Source: an uncultured Tolumonas sp.
GTDB taxonomy: Bacteria; Pseudomonadota; Gammaproteobacteria; Enterobacterales; Aeromonadaceae
Length of the DNA: 64,000 nucleotides
Direction: 5' to 3'
NCBI RefSeq assembly: GCF_963678185.1
Contig: NZ_OY782757.1
Location: forward strand, 2,880,001 to 2,944,000
This document shows, piece after piece, positions 14,056 to 22,628 of this stretch (position 1 is the stretch's first letter; each line of letters starts with the position of its first letter). The translations under genes were made by a program, and so were the position numbers. The notes beneath the pieces are model-generated. The model saw only the letters and a program-made list of their open reading frames with translations, made no database searches and was not told where the DNA came from.

Positions 14056-14742
14056 TTACAAGCCCAGCGAGGCTAAGAGATCGTCGGAATCGTTATTACC
14101 ATTGTTATAGACAATTTTTTCTTCCGGGCTGTCTTGTTTTGACGCTTCAGCGGCCAGAATGGCATCCGGATCTAATTCCTGATTAGTTTCAAAATCGTGT
14201 AATTGAATAAATTCGGTACGATCAATCGCCAGTTCCAGATAGAAGATATTGTTTTTGCCGGTATAAAAAGAGACCCGGCGCGCTTGCGGACGATCGAGAT
14301 TGGTATCAATTGACAGCAAGACTTGTTTGTTGATGGTTAGCATTTTCGGCTGGCTTTGTGTGATATGAGTTTTCAATTCATGGCTGACTTTACCAGTGAA
14401 ATCACCGAGGATCTGGTTCATCAGCTCACCCATGACATTACCGACTTCATCAGACGTATGTTGGGTTGCCAGTTCTTCTTTCGGGATGCCCATCTGCATC
14501 AGATAGCTTTGATACACTTCCAGCGCGGCGGCAGCGGAGAAATTGATCACCACCAAACCGGAAAATGCGCCATCAAACACCACAAAACAACCGATATCTG
14601 GTTTCAGACTGGTTTTGGTGATCCGTTGGATCATCGGGGAATAATCAATGGGTGTTTGTGCCGCCGCTGAGAGAACGTTTTTAACGGAATTACATAATTT
14701 GATCAGAATATCTTCGGTGGTGATGGGTTTGTTCTTTTTCAT
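14056..14742 (-). CDS. DUF3334 family protein (CheX/CheC-like)
   Basis: 228 aa soluble protein. It resembles the DUF3334 family found in Vibrio and Aeromonas relatives. The core GCFVVFDGAFSGLVVINFSAAAA followed by SDEVGNVMGELMNQILGDF looks like the ExxN-type helix of CheX/CheC chemotaxis phosphatases, which suggests a relation but not proven activity. The C-terminal 40 residues are acidic and low in complexity, ending DDLLASLGL, possibly a short peptide docking tail. Monocistronic, divergent from nothing obvious. Function unknown. Confidence 0.7.
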   Translation of the reverse strand: MKKNKPITTEDILIKLCNSVKNVLSAAAQTPIDYSPMIQRITKTSLKPDIGCFVVFDGAFSGLVVINFSAAAALEVYQSYLMQMGIPKEELATQHTSDEVGNVMGELMNQILGDFTGKVSHELKTHITQSQPKMLTINKQVLLSIDTNLDRPQARRVSFYTGKNNIFYLELAIDRTEFIQLHDFETNQELDPDAILAAEASKQDSPEEKIVYNNGNNDSDDLLASLGL

Positions 14743-14862
14743 CTTTATGCCCTGTTAGCAGCAAGCTGCCGCAATAATATTCTCGTGTATCGTTACGCCT
14801 CACTTTGCCTGTGAGTTTCATCACTGTCCAGTCAACCGTCATCACAGTGTGGTGTTGATCGA

Positions 14863-15108
14863 TCAGCGTGGTGTTTTTTTAACTTCTTGTATTCGTCGCA
14901 TTACTGCCATTAATAACAAAACCTGATAAGGGGTCATCATTAAAAAACCAACCATCATCAGCAATAACTCATAGTACGGATAATGCCATGCTTGCGGCCA
15001 CCACTGGAGCCAACCAAAGAACTCTAACCCGCCCCACATGACCAATAATATCCCTGCTATATCTAACAGTAGCCAAGGTAACGGAACCAGTAATTTCGTC
15101 TTATTCAT
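14863..15108 (-). CDS. small two-helix membrane protein, unknown
   Basis: 81 aa. Start at 15108 rather than 15114 because GGAG is then 8 nt away instead of 2. Two hydrophobic helices (LLVPLPWLLLDIAGILLVMWGG and ELLLMMVGFLMMTPYQVLLLMAV) flank a Trp/Tyr-rich turn. The tail is basic (RRIQEVKKTPR), which by the positive-inside rule would be cytoplasmic. It loosely recalls DUF1418/YbjC-type proteins, but I do not recognise it firmly. Confidence 0.6.
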   Translation of the reverse strand: MNKTKLLVPLPWLLLDIAGILLVMWGGLEFFGWLQWWPQAWHYPYYELLLMMVGFLMMTPYQVLLLMAVMRRIQEVKKTPR

Positions 15109-15225
15109 GCACATAACTCCAGGTTGACATGATTGAGTCTCTGCCTTTAATTGACCGATGCGATTGAATTCTATACATTTGCGGCGGCTTTTTTCTGAGC
15201 CAGGATAATTTAACTGGGAAAATAT

Positions 15226-15633
15226 ATGAAAAAGATAATTATGGCGGGATCTTTGTTAATTGCAGCAGGTGTTGCTCATGCAGGTCTGTTAGATGCAGTG
15301 ACTGATACCGCAACGGCAGTAACTTCAGCCAAAGATTCGGGTGTTTCTGCTGATCAAGCAGTAAAAGCGATGCTGAAAACCAAATTTCAGGAAAACGTCA
15401 CCACTAAAACCCAAGTAAAACAGAAATTAGGTGCACCAAAATCAACAGCGACTGAAGACTCACTGGAAGTTTGGACCTATGACATGGACAGTGTGAACAA
15501 TAAATTAAGCACTGTAACCGGTATTGCGAAAGCTTTAGGCAAAGACACTTCTAAGGTCGAGAAAGTGGTTGAACTGAAATTCGACGGCGACGTTATGAAG
15601 AGCTACGCCGTAGTTGATGCAACCGCGGGCTAA
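15226..15633 (+). CDS. exported protein with BamE/SmpA-like domain
   Basis: 135 aa. Signal peptide MKKIIMAGSLLIAAGVAHA, cleaved before GLL. It has no lipobox cysteine, so it is probably soluble and periplasmic. The C-terminal half has the SmpA/BamE-like pattern: TKTQVKQKLGAPKST, then LEVWTYDM and VVELKFDGD. This fold occurs in many small envelope proteins of unknown role. Divergent from the small membrane gene, with a strong terminator behind it. Confidence 0.7.
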   Translation: MKKIIMAGSLLIAAGVAHAGLLDAVTDTATAVTSAKDSGVSADQAVKAMLKTKFQENVTTKTQVKQKLGAPKSTATEDSLEVWTYDMDSVNNKLSTVTGIAKALGKDTSKVEKVVELKFDGDVMKSYAVVDATAG

Positions 15634-15663
15634 CCGCTGAATATTCGCCGCTCAAATTCAATG

Positions 15664-15700
15664 ATAAAAAAGTGCACATTCATCGTGCACTTTTTTATTT
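15664..15700 (+). terminator. bidirectional terminator
   Basis: AAAAAAGTGCAC, loop ATTCATC, GTGCACTTTTTT. Symmetrical A and T runs allow it to serve both the BamE-like gene (+) and vgrG (-). Confidence 0.88.
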
Positions 15701-17611
15701 TGACGTAGTTGGGGTTTTTAGTTCAGCAAGACTTGGAATATTCGGTGTCAATGCAGGGCTACAACTGCCACCACTGTTGATACGAATGCTGGCTCCTTGC
15801 AGTTTAATACCCGAACTATCGAGTAATAATGTACTGCCGCCAGCATCAAAACTCATGGCTGTTGTGGCTTCTAAAACCATTGTTTGTCCTGCTGTTACGT
15901 GCAACTCTTGATCAACTTTGGCTAACCATTTTTCATTAATATGTAGATGGTGATTTTGTAAGATATGAAGATCTTGATGGCCGGATATATTCGTCACACG
16001 ATTTTTATTAACAGTTAGATGTGTTTCACCGGATGTCTGGCGTATCTCTTTTCCACCGATCATATGATGCTCATCCGCGCCAATCTCAGTACGGCTGGTG
16101 CGTTTTACTTTGCGATACCAGTTCCGTTGCGCATGTAGCACAATTTGTTCCTGGCCTTTTTTATCTTCAAAGCGCAGCTCATTAAAACCACAGTCATCAG
16201 GGCTGGAATGGGTGCGAAAGCCACTTTGTGACTGGTTGGCAGGATATTGAACGGGTGAGGCATTCACGGCATTGTGCACACAACCAATGACGTAGGGGCG
16301 ATCAATGTCATGTTCTAAGAAGGCTACGATCACTTCCTGGCCAACTCGCGGCAAAAATTGCTGACCGTAACCAGCGCCGGCCCAGCCTTGCGCGGCACGC
16401 AACCAACAACTGGATTTTTCACCGCGACGGTCTTCCCGATCCCAATGAAATTGCACTTTGATACGACCATATTCGTCGGTATAAATTTCCTGCTCCTCTG
16501 GGCCGGTAACCAGCGCGGTTTGAAAACCACGAGGTTGTGGTTTTTCATGTGTGCAGGGCAGTGCGAACGGTGCATTTTTATGATGCAGCACCATGTGGTT
16601 TTGATAGTGGCTGCGACCTTCAGTTAATTCTTTTAAAACTTGTGGTTGTTCGCCTGCATGTTGAATAGAAACCACTAGCCACATCAGATTTAATGCAGGT
16701 TGTGGATGCGCGGTCACAGGCAGGAAGCTACCGGGATAGATAGCTCGTACATTACTGCGTGCAAAAATACGCTGATGTTTGTGTTGTTGCTGAGCGAGGA
16801 TCAAACTGGCTTGAGTAGCCGCTAGTGACTGTGCATCGTGTTGGGTGGCGTACTGATACCATTCATGTCGGGCATGTGCGGTATGACCGGTGAGATCAAA
16901 TCGGGGGCGGGTGAAATCATATTCGTTCACCGTAGATTGATCGGCAGTGGCGGTGAATCGCCAGTCGAATTGGGTCAGTACCGGATGATCGGGGTTCTGC
17001 CCGGAGTCGGGCTGATAACTGACTGGATCAACCTTAGGACAATGTTCCTGACCATCGACCAACACCATCGTATGCTGGTTTGCGGTGTGTTCAAAATAGT
17101 AGAACAGGCCATGCCATTCACATAATCGCTGTAAGAAGTGCAGGTCGGTTTCACCGTATTGTACGCAATAGGTGAGCAATGGCTGTGTGCGAGTAGTTTG
17201 TACGCGTAATGCGGCGGGGTTTAATCCGGCTTGTTGCCAGATCTGTTGAATAATATCGGTGACAGATTGTTGCTGGAATATTCGTTGATCGGTTCGGTAG
17301 TGCAGCAATTCTGCTTGTGGGACAAGCTGAAAGCGGTAGTGATGATGGTGATTATCCGTTTTGATATGACCAGCACTCAACACGATGCCATGGATAAAAC
17401 GGGGGTGTGGTCTGTTTTGTAAAATCAGACGCGCGGTTTGATGCTGCAATACCATGATATCCAGCGCTTCTGAATCACAGACCACATCAATTTCAAAACG
17501 GTAGTTTTGTCCTAATGCCTCTTCGCCAGAAAAACGTAATACACCCAATTCTTCACTGCAGCCATCGACGGTAAATAAAAACTGTGCTTCGTTTGCAGAA
17601 AAGAACCACAT
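15695..17611 (-). CDS. vgrG: type VI secretion spike protein VgrG (TssI)
   Basis: 638 aa, the usual size of a VgrG without an effector extension. The N-terminal gp27-like part begins with FLFTVDG and includes YGETDLHFLQRLCEWHGLFYYFEH. The gp5 OB-fold carries the hallmark YGRIKVQFHWDRE, SSCWLRAAQGWAGAGYG and PRVGQEVIVAFLEHDIDRP. The C-terminal beta-helix region follows (IGADEHHMIGGKEI). It ends after a short tail (LKTPTTSK) with no toxin domain. Lies 94 bp after hcp; no PAAR, adaptor or immunity gene follows. Confidence 0.95.
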   Translation of the reverse strand: MWFFSANEAQFLFTVDGCSEELGVLRFSGEEALGQNYRFEIDVVCDSEALDIMVLQHQTARLILQNRPHPRFIHGIVLSAGHIKTDNHHHHYRFQLVPQAELLHYRTDQRIFQQQSVTDIIQQIWQQAGLNPAALRVQTTRTQPLLTYCVQYGETDLHFLQRLCEWHGLFYYFEHTANQHTMVLVDGQEHCPKVDPVSYQPDSGQNPDHPVLTQFDWRFTATADQSTVNEYDFTRPRFDLTGHTAHARHEWYQYATQHDAQSLAATQASLILAQQQHKHQRIFARSNVRAIYPGSFLPVTAHPQPALNLMWLVVSIQHAGEQPQVLKELTEGRSHYQNHMVLHHKNAPFALPCTHEKPQPRGFQTALVTGPEEQEIYTDEYGRIKVQFHWDREDRRGEKSSCWLRAAQGWAGAGYGQQFLPRVGQEVIVAFLEHDIDRPYVIGCVHNAVNASPVQYPANQSQSGFRTHSSPDDCGFNELRFEDKKGQEQIVLHAQRNWYRKVKRTSRTEIGADEHHMIGGKEIRQTSGETHLTVNKNRVTNISGHQDLHILQNHHLHINEKWLAKVDQELHVTAGQTMVLEATTAMSFDAGGSTLLLDSSGIKLQGASIRINSGGSCSPALTPNIPSLAELKTPTTSK

Positions 17612-17640
17612 GCATCGACCCTTTCAAATCACTCATTGAG

Positions 17641-17674
17641 AAAAAAGACACTGCATTCCTAAGGGAATGCAGTG
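17641..17674 (-). terminator. intrinsic terminator between hcp and vgrG
   Basis: Eleven-base perfect arms (CACTGCATTCC/GGAATGCAGTG, 17649-17659 and 17664-17674) around a 4-nt loop. On the minus strand it is followed by TCTTTTTT. It should stop much of the hcp transcript, letting less vgrG than hcp be made. Confidence 0.8.
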
Positions 17675-17705
17675 CGGTTTGCATAGTCATGTACTGGTTA
17701 TGTAT

Positions 17706-18224
17706 TTAAGCCGAAACGGGTGAGCGCCAGTCATCCGAACCAGAAGTGCCGGAGACTTCATGAGTCCATTTGATAGCACGATAAGTCATATAGATGTCTT
17801 CCAGATGCGTGAAATGAGCCAGAGATGGATCTTGGCAATTGGGCATGCGCGCTTGTACGTCGACCACGATGGCATCGGTTAGTTCAGTGGTGAAATAATG
17901 CTCTTGTGTACCTGCTGCAGAGGTACGGTACCATTTGATTTTCACGCTTGGCAGACGTTCGCCGGACGTCAAAGAGTTATAAATCAGCGGGGAACATTTA
18001 TCGAAAACCTTACTGATTTTGACCGGTTTATGTACGCGCTGACCGGATGGCTGACCTGATTGAGGGTCACGCGGTAAGACCACCTGATGTTCAAAACCCT
18101 GCACCATGACTTCATCTTCGTGGCCTTCCTGATAGATATTCCCTACAGAGGCTTCAGTAAATGTACCGGCGGTGATCAGACCCTGTTTTTCACCGTTAAT
18201 GGTCATATACGCGGGAGTTGGCAT
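17706..18224 (-). CDS. hcp: type VI secretion tube protein Hcp (TssD)
   Basis: 172 aa, typical Hcp length. It forms the hexameric rings stacked as the inner tube of the T6SS. Family hallmarks are the N-terminal PAYMTINGEKQGLI, the VMVQGFEHQVVLPRDPQSG segment, HKPVKISKVFDKCSPLIYNSL and the late YMTYRAIKWTHE. Good SD (AGGAG, 7 nt). Sigma-54-type promoter upstream. No other tss genes are in the window, so this is an auxiliary hcp-vgrG cluster serving a machine encoded elsewhere. Confidence 0.97.
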   Translation of the reverse strand: MPTPAYMTINGEKQGLITAGTFTEASVGNIYQEGHEDEVMVQGFEHQVVLPRDPQSGQPSGQRVHKPVKISKVFDKCSPLIYNSLTSGERLPSVKIKWYRTSAAGTQEHYFTTELTDAIVVDVQARMPNCQDPSLAHFTHLEDIYMTYRAIKWTHEVSGTSGSDDWRSPVSA

Positions 18225-18277
18225 GTTCGTGCTCCTAATTATTGTTCGATGCCGGAATTGGCATTCGGTACAGATAG

Positions 18278-18293
18278 AGCAGGGAGCATGCCA
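18278..18293 (-). promoter_or_regulatory. sigma-54 (-24/-12) promoter for hcp
   Basis: On the minus strand TGGCAT-N5-CTGCT matches the RpoN consensus TGGCAC-N5-TTGCW with exact GG/GC spacing and two mismatches. The predicted start is near 18268, 44 nt before the hcp ATG. RpoN control of hcp operons is known in Vibrio cholerae. A small hairpin (ATGCC/GGCAT, 18249-18264) lies in the leader. The rest of the gap to 18475 is AT-rich with no gene; an enhancer-binding-protein site probably lies there but I cannot define it. Confidence 0.65.
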
Positions 18294-18474
18294 GCGTTGA
18301 TTTTCTATTTAACTTATTGATAAATAATGATTTATATTTGTGATTTGGTGCGAAATTACTAGCTGGAAAACTAATATGAGGGTTAAAACTGGCGAGGAAT
18401 TTTAGCTAACTATCTGTTATTAAACATGTTAGTCATGGTGCGCAGAATTTGTGGCAGGGTGCAGTTTTTTGCGT

Positions 18475-18519
18475 AAATAACAGAGGAGATTGAGTTGAAC
18501 TCATTCCCCTCTGTTATTT
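18475..18519 (-). terminator. terminator after the cytochrome b gene
   Basis: AAATAACAGAGG (18475-18486) pairs with CCTCTGTTATTT (18508-18519), with an inner TGAGT/ACTCA helix. It begins 10 bp past the minus-strand stop. Confidence 0.7.
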
Positions 18520-18528
18520 GTGTCAGGC

Positions 18529-19113
18529 TTATTTGGGCTTTTTCTTATAACCACTTAGCATGGCATGTACCAGATTTTCACGGGTCAGGTGGCTGACCAG
18601 TACCACCGCGGTAATATGAATACCGGCACCTAACATGGTCAGGTTGGCAAAAAATTCATGTACATTGCCCCAATCAATAAAATCGGTGGCGGACGCTACG
18701 GTGGCTTGCCAACCGTCAAAGGCATCGCCGAGTGTTGATAACCAACCAGTCAGGCCGGTCAATAATAAACCACTTAGCAAGCAGACGATCATGACCGCAC
18801 CGGCCGGGTTATGCCCTTCATAATACGGATGTTCACCCCGCAACATGGCTCGCATATACGCCATAAATTCAGCCGGGTTCGGAATGAAATTTTTGAAACG
18901 GGCATTTTTGGAGCCGATGACACCCCAGATCAAACGTGCAAGCACAAAACCAATCACGATATACCCAGCATAGCGGTGTAAGGTATTTCCACGTGCAAAG
19001 GGCATACCTCGATCTGACAACAGATAGTTGCAGAAGAACAGGGTGACTACAGTCCAGTGGAATATACGTACAAACGCATCCCATACTTTGACTTTTTCGG
19101 ATGAAAATTCCAT
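18529..19113 (-). CDS. cytochrome b561-type membrane protein
   Basis: 194 aa, four hydrophobic helices, inner membrane. It belongs to the cytochrome b/b6-type family related to Ni,Fe-hydrogenase cytochrome b subunits. Candidate haem-ligating histidines lie in VRIFHWTVV, NTLHRYAGY, NVHEFFANL and GAGIHITAV. These proteins pass electrons between quinones and periplasmic partners such as c-type cytochromes. No partner gene is adjacent, so the electron donor and acceptor are unknown. Strong SD (AAGGAG). Confidence 0.85.
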   Translation of the reverse strand: MEFSSEKVKVWDAFVRIFHWTVVTLFFCNYLLSDRGMPFARGNTLHRYAGYIVIGFVLARLIWGVIGSKNARFKNFIPNPAEFMAYMRAMLRGEHPYYEGHNPAGAVMIVCLLSGLLLTGLTGWLSTLGDAFDGWQATVASATDFIDWGNVHEFFANLTMLGAGIHITAVVLVSHLTRENLVHAMLSGYKKKPK

Positions 19114-19298
19114 CGATTACTCCTTTACGGATGAAAGAGCTGACTTATTTTTCTAAGTAGATAGTGATTAAGTTAACAGAGTTGGATTAATTTTTCATTA
19201 ATCCGATTCGCCTGAATACTTGCTCAAAAAATGACCATGGTGGTTGCAAATTGCCTGCGTTAATATAGTCAACAGGCCAGTAGTAATGAGGTTGTAAC

Positions 19299-21176
19299 AT
19301 GAAATTCAAGTTCGGCATTTTGGTTGGTTTACTTGTTTGTGGGCAGGTAGTTCAAGCGGAAGAGGACAACACTTCACCATTGTTGAAGATTGTTCATTCG
19401 CAGGTAAATTATCAGTTAAATGCCGATGGCTCTTATACCAAAACGGAAGAGCAGATCATCCAGCCGCTGACCAAAGAAGGGGTGGAGATGATCGCCAGTG
19501 ATAGTTTGGGTTTCAGCAGTAAACGGGAACAATTTACTGCGATCCATGCTTACACCCAAAAAGCAGATGGCCGCAAACTGATGGTGAGTGACGATAAGAT
19601 TTTCACTCAGGAAGATCCGGCGGCACAAGGTGCACCGCAATATTCCGATTATAAATATCGCTCGTTTGCTTACCCTGACGTCGAAGTGGGCGATCAGGTG
19701 GTGTTGCAATCAACCCTCAAAGTTACAGAAGGCTCATTTAAAAACCATTTTACGGAAACGGAATCGGTGAATCCGGCGGTGGTGGTGGATCTGGCTGAAG
19801 TCTCATTGTCACAACCGGTCAGCATGCCCGCATTGAAGTTGGATGTCCGCGGTTGGCAAGCCAGCAAAGTAGTGGAAAAAGATGGTCAACGTCATTATTA
19901 CTGGAGTTATCGCCAACCGAAAGCAAGCCAAATCCACGGTGATGATTATGTGTCCGCAATGGATTATGCCCCATTGATCGTGATGAGTTCTTTTGCTGAC
20001 TGGAAACAACTGGCTGCGGCTTATCATCAAGGCTCTGCTGATAAAGCGCTGCCTACTGAGTCAATTCGTCAACTGGCTGATAAAATTACTGCCGGTAAAA
20101 CGAAACGAGATGATCAGGCAAAAGCATTGTATGACTGGGTTCGGGTCAACATTCGTTACGTGGGGATCTGGCTGGGTAACGGTGGGATAGTGCCGCATAA
20201 AGCCGAAGATATTCTGCAAAATCGTTATGGTGACTGTAAAGACAAGGCCACCTTGTTACAGGCATTGCTGGCTGCAAAAGATATTCCTAGTCAGCAGGTG
20301 TTGATCAATTTGGGCAGCAGTTTTTATCGCGCTAAAGTGGCCAATTCAGTGAGTTTCAATCATGCCATTTTATATGTGCCAGAGTTGAAAACGTATTTGG
20401 ATGCCACCGCGGAGTTGATCCCATTTGGTTCACTGCCTTTTGATGACAGCGGCAAACCGGTGTTGCGTGAAGACGGTACTTTGGCGACCACACCACTGAC
20501 CGCAGCACAAAGTGATGCGTTACGAATTTCCAGTAATCTGGAGCTGAACAGTGAAGGCAAGTGGACCGGTAAAACACAGATCCAGGCGTTAGGCTCTTAT
20601 AATCTGGCACTGCGCGGCATGGTGCTGGGGATTGATCCACATCGTGAAGATCAATTTGTGAAACAACACCTGCGGTTTGGTTTGCAACGCGGCAGTGGGA
20701 CGTTACACAAAACAGATCCTTATGCGTTGAATGACTCTTACCAAATCAGCTCAGATTATCGTTTAAGCAACCATATGCCGATGAAACAATACGGTGCGTT
20801 CCCGGTGCCTGCTGGTTTTGCTGCGCCGACCAATCTGGTTGATTATCTGTATTTGACTGAAGCACCAATGCGGAAGCTGAATCGGGTATGCCATCCATCC
20901 AGTGTGGTGGAAGAAACCACGATCCGTTTGCCGGATAATCTGAAAGTGCAATTCTTACCGCAGGATCAGGATATTGCCCGTGGTCGTTTCCACTACATGG
21001 CAAAATATAAACAGCAAGGCAATCAAATCAAAGTTGTACGTCAAGCGTTGGACACCGGTAAAGTCGGAGTGTGTATACCGGATGAAGTCGCGCAACTGCA
21101 TGAAATTGCGCAGGTGTTAAGTGAAGACCTGAATGCTCAGATTGGTTATCAACCGGTTACGCAAAAACAGGGATGA
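19299..21176 (+). CDS. DUF3857 and transglutaminase-like domain protein
   Basis: 625 aa, exported: signal peptide MKFKFGILVGLLVCGQVVQA. The N-terminal DUF3857 region (about residues 30-225) is rich in beta-strand. The transglutaminase-like core (about 255-370) has the catalytic triad in NRYGDCKDKATLL (Cys), SVSFNHAILYV (His) and TYLDATAE (Asp). The C-terminal 230 residues form another beta-rich region. The triad is intact, so it could be a periplasmic protease or transferase, but no substrate is known. Stand-alone gene with its own terminator. Confidence 0.88.
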   Translation: MKFKFGILVGLLVCGQVVQAEEDNTSPLLKIVHSQVNYQLNADGSYTKTEEQIIQPLTKEGVEMIASDSLGFSSKREQFTAIHAYTQKADGRKLMVSDDKIFTQEDPAAQGAPQYSDYKYRSFAYPDVEVGDQVVLQSTLKVTEGSFKNHFTETESVNPAVVVDLAEVSLSQPVSMPALKLDVRGWQASKVVEKDGQRHYYWSYRQPKASQIHGDDYVSAMDYAPLIVMSSFADWKQLAAAYHQGSADKALPTESIRQLADKITAGKTKRDDQAKALYDWVRVNIRYVGIWLGNGGIVPHKAEDILQNRYGDCKDKATLLQALLAAKDIPSQQVLINLGSSFYRAKVANSVSFNHAILYVPELKTYLDATAELIPFGSLPFDDSGKPVLREDGTLATTPLTAAQSDALRISSNLELNSEGKWTGKTQIQALGSYNLALRGMVLGIDPHREDQFVKQHLRFGLQRGSGTLHKTDPYALNDSYQISSDYRLSNHMPMKQYGAFPVPAGFAAPTNLVDYLYLTEAPMRKLNRVCHPSSVVEETTIRLPDNLKVQFLPQDQDIARGRFHYMAKYKQQGNQIKVVRQALDTGKVGVCIPDEVAQLHEIAQVLSEDLNAQIGYQPVTQKQG

Positions 21177-21181
21177 TGAAG

Positions 21182-21209
21182 AAAAAGCCACCAAAGGTGG
21201 CTTTTTTAT
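21182..21209 (+). terminator. bidirectional terminator
   Basis: AAAAAGCCACC, AAA loop, GGTGGCTTTTTT. It separates the transglutaminase gene (+) from spuC (-), whose stop starts at 21210. Confidence 0.85.
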
Positions 21210-22613
21210 TTAACGGTTAACGAGCTGATGCTGAAACTCATCGATACAACGTCGCGCTAGATCAACAAATTCATCGACCTGCTTGCGCGTCATCACTAAT
21301 GGCGGTGCGGCGATCATGCTGTCGTGGGTAGCGCGCATGATGAGGTTGTTTTTAAAGCAGACATCGCGGCATTGCAGCGCCAGCGCATCGCCATTGGTAA
21401 AGCGTTTACGGCTGGCTTTATTTTCCACTAGTGTTATCGCAAAGAAATAACCGAGACTGCGCACATCATCGACCAGCGGGTGGTCATCAAACGCATCATG
21501 CCAGCGCTGGTGGGCATAGGGCATCACTTCCGCTTTCATCTTTTCGATGATGCGCTCTTTTTGCAAAATGCGGATATTTGCCGCCGCTACCGCACACGCC
21601 ACCGGATGACCGGAGTAGGTAAAGCCGTGGTTGAAATCGCCGGCCTGCATCAGCACTTCGGCAATGCTGTCGTGCACCAGTACGCCGCCAATCGGCATAT
21701 AACCGGATGATAGCCCTTTCGCAATGGTCATCAAATGCGGTTTGATGCCGAAATAGTCGCTGCCAAACCATTCACCTGTGCGGCCAAAACCGCAGATCAC
21801 CTCATCGGCAATCAGCAAAATGCCGTAGTGACCGCAGATGCGTTGAATTTCTGGCCAGTAGGTGGTGGGGGGAATGATGATGCCGCCGGCACCTTGCACG
21901 GGTTCGCCGATAAACGCGGCCACGTTCTCAACACCGACTTCGAGGATTTTTTTCTCCAGTTCACGTGCCGCTTTAACGCCGTACTCTTCCGGCGATAAAT
22001 CACCGCCATTGGCATACCAATACGGCTGTTCAATATGCGTGATATTGGGGATCGGCAGATCGCCCTGCGCGTGCATGTAATCCATGCCGCTCAGGCTGGC
22101 GCCACCGATGGTGGAGCCGTGATAGGCGTTAGAGCGCGAGATGATGACCTTTTTCTTCGGTTGGCCAATGCTGGCCCAGTAATGGCGCACCATGCGGATC
22201 ACGGTGTCATTACCTTCCGAACCGGAGTTGGTATAAAAAATATGGTTAAAACCGGTCGGTGCGACTTTGGTGACCAGTTCCGATAACTCAGCTACGGGCG
22301 GGTGGGTGGTTTTGAAAAAGGTATTGTAAAACGGCAGCTCTAACATCTGGTTGTACGCGGCTTCGGCCAGCTCTTTGCGCCCGTAACCGATGTTGACACA
22401 CCACAACCCCGACATGGCATCGAAGATCTTATTCCCTTCTGAATCATAGAGATAAACACCATCGCCTTTGGTGATCACGCGGCTGCCTTGTGCATTTAAA
22501 GCGACAGCATCCGAAAACGGGTGCAAGTGGTGTGCGGCATCCATCGCCTGCCAGCGTTGGGTTTCGGGGTTGCCGTTGCGATTATTAGTTGAGTAAATCA
22601 GTGGGTTATTCAT
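21210..22613 (-). CDS. spuC: putrescine-pyruvate aminotransferase, class III (SpuC-like)
   Basis: 467 aa PLP-dependent class III aminotransferase. The PLP lysine is in TIAKGLSSGYMPIGG; YTNSGSEGNDT, SRSNAYHGST and IADEVICGFGRTG are the other cofactor motifs. Close in character to Pseudomonas SpuC, which moves an amino group from putrescine or a related polyamine to pyruvate. It is last in a three-gene unit (puuD, puuA, spuC) that matches spuABC. It may act on free putrescine or stand in for the oxidase PuuB, which is absent here. Confidence 0.88.
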   Translation of the reverse strand: MNNPLIYSTNNRNGNPETQRWQAMDAAHHLHPFSDAVALNAQGSRVITKGDGVYLYDSEGNKIFDAMSGLWCVNIGYGRKELAEAAYNQMLELPFYNTFFKTTHPPVAELSELVTKVAPTGFNHIFYTNSGSEGNDTVIRMVRHYWASIGQPKKKVIISRSNAYHGSTIGGASLSGMDYMHAQGDLPIPNITHIEQPYWYANGGDLSPEEYGVKAARELEKKILEVGVENVAAFIGEPVQGAGGIIIPPTTYWPEIQRICGHYGILLIADEVICGFGRTGEWFGSDYFGIKPHLMTIAKGLSSGYMPIGGVLVHDSIAEVLMQAGDFNHGFTYSGHPVACAVAAANIRILQKERIIEKMKAEVMPYAHQRWHDAFDDHPLVDDVRSLGYFFAITLVENKASRKRFTNGDALALQCRDVCFKNNLIMRATHDSMIAAPPLVMTRKQVDEFVDLARRCIDEFQHQLVNR

Positions 22614-22628
22614 GAGTGCTCTCCGATC

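Noticed and set aside
19250-19265. Sigma-54-like element before the transglutaminase gene (TGGTTGCAAATTGC)
   Set aside because: GG-GC spacing is off by one base and the -24 part is poor.
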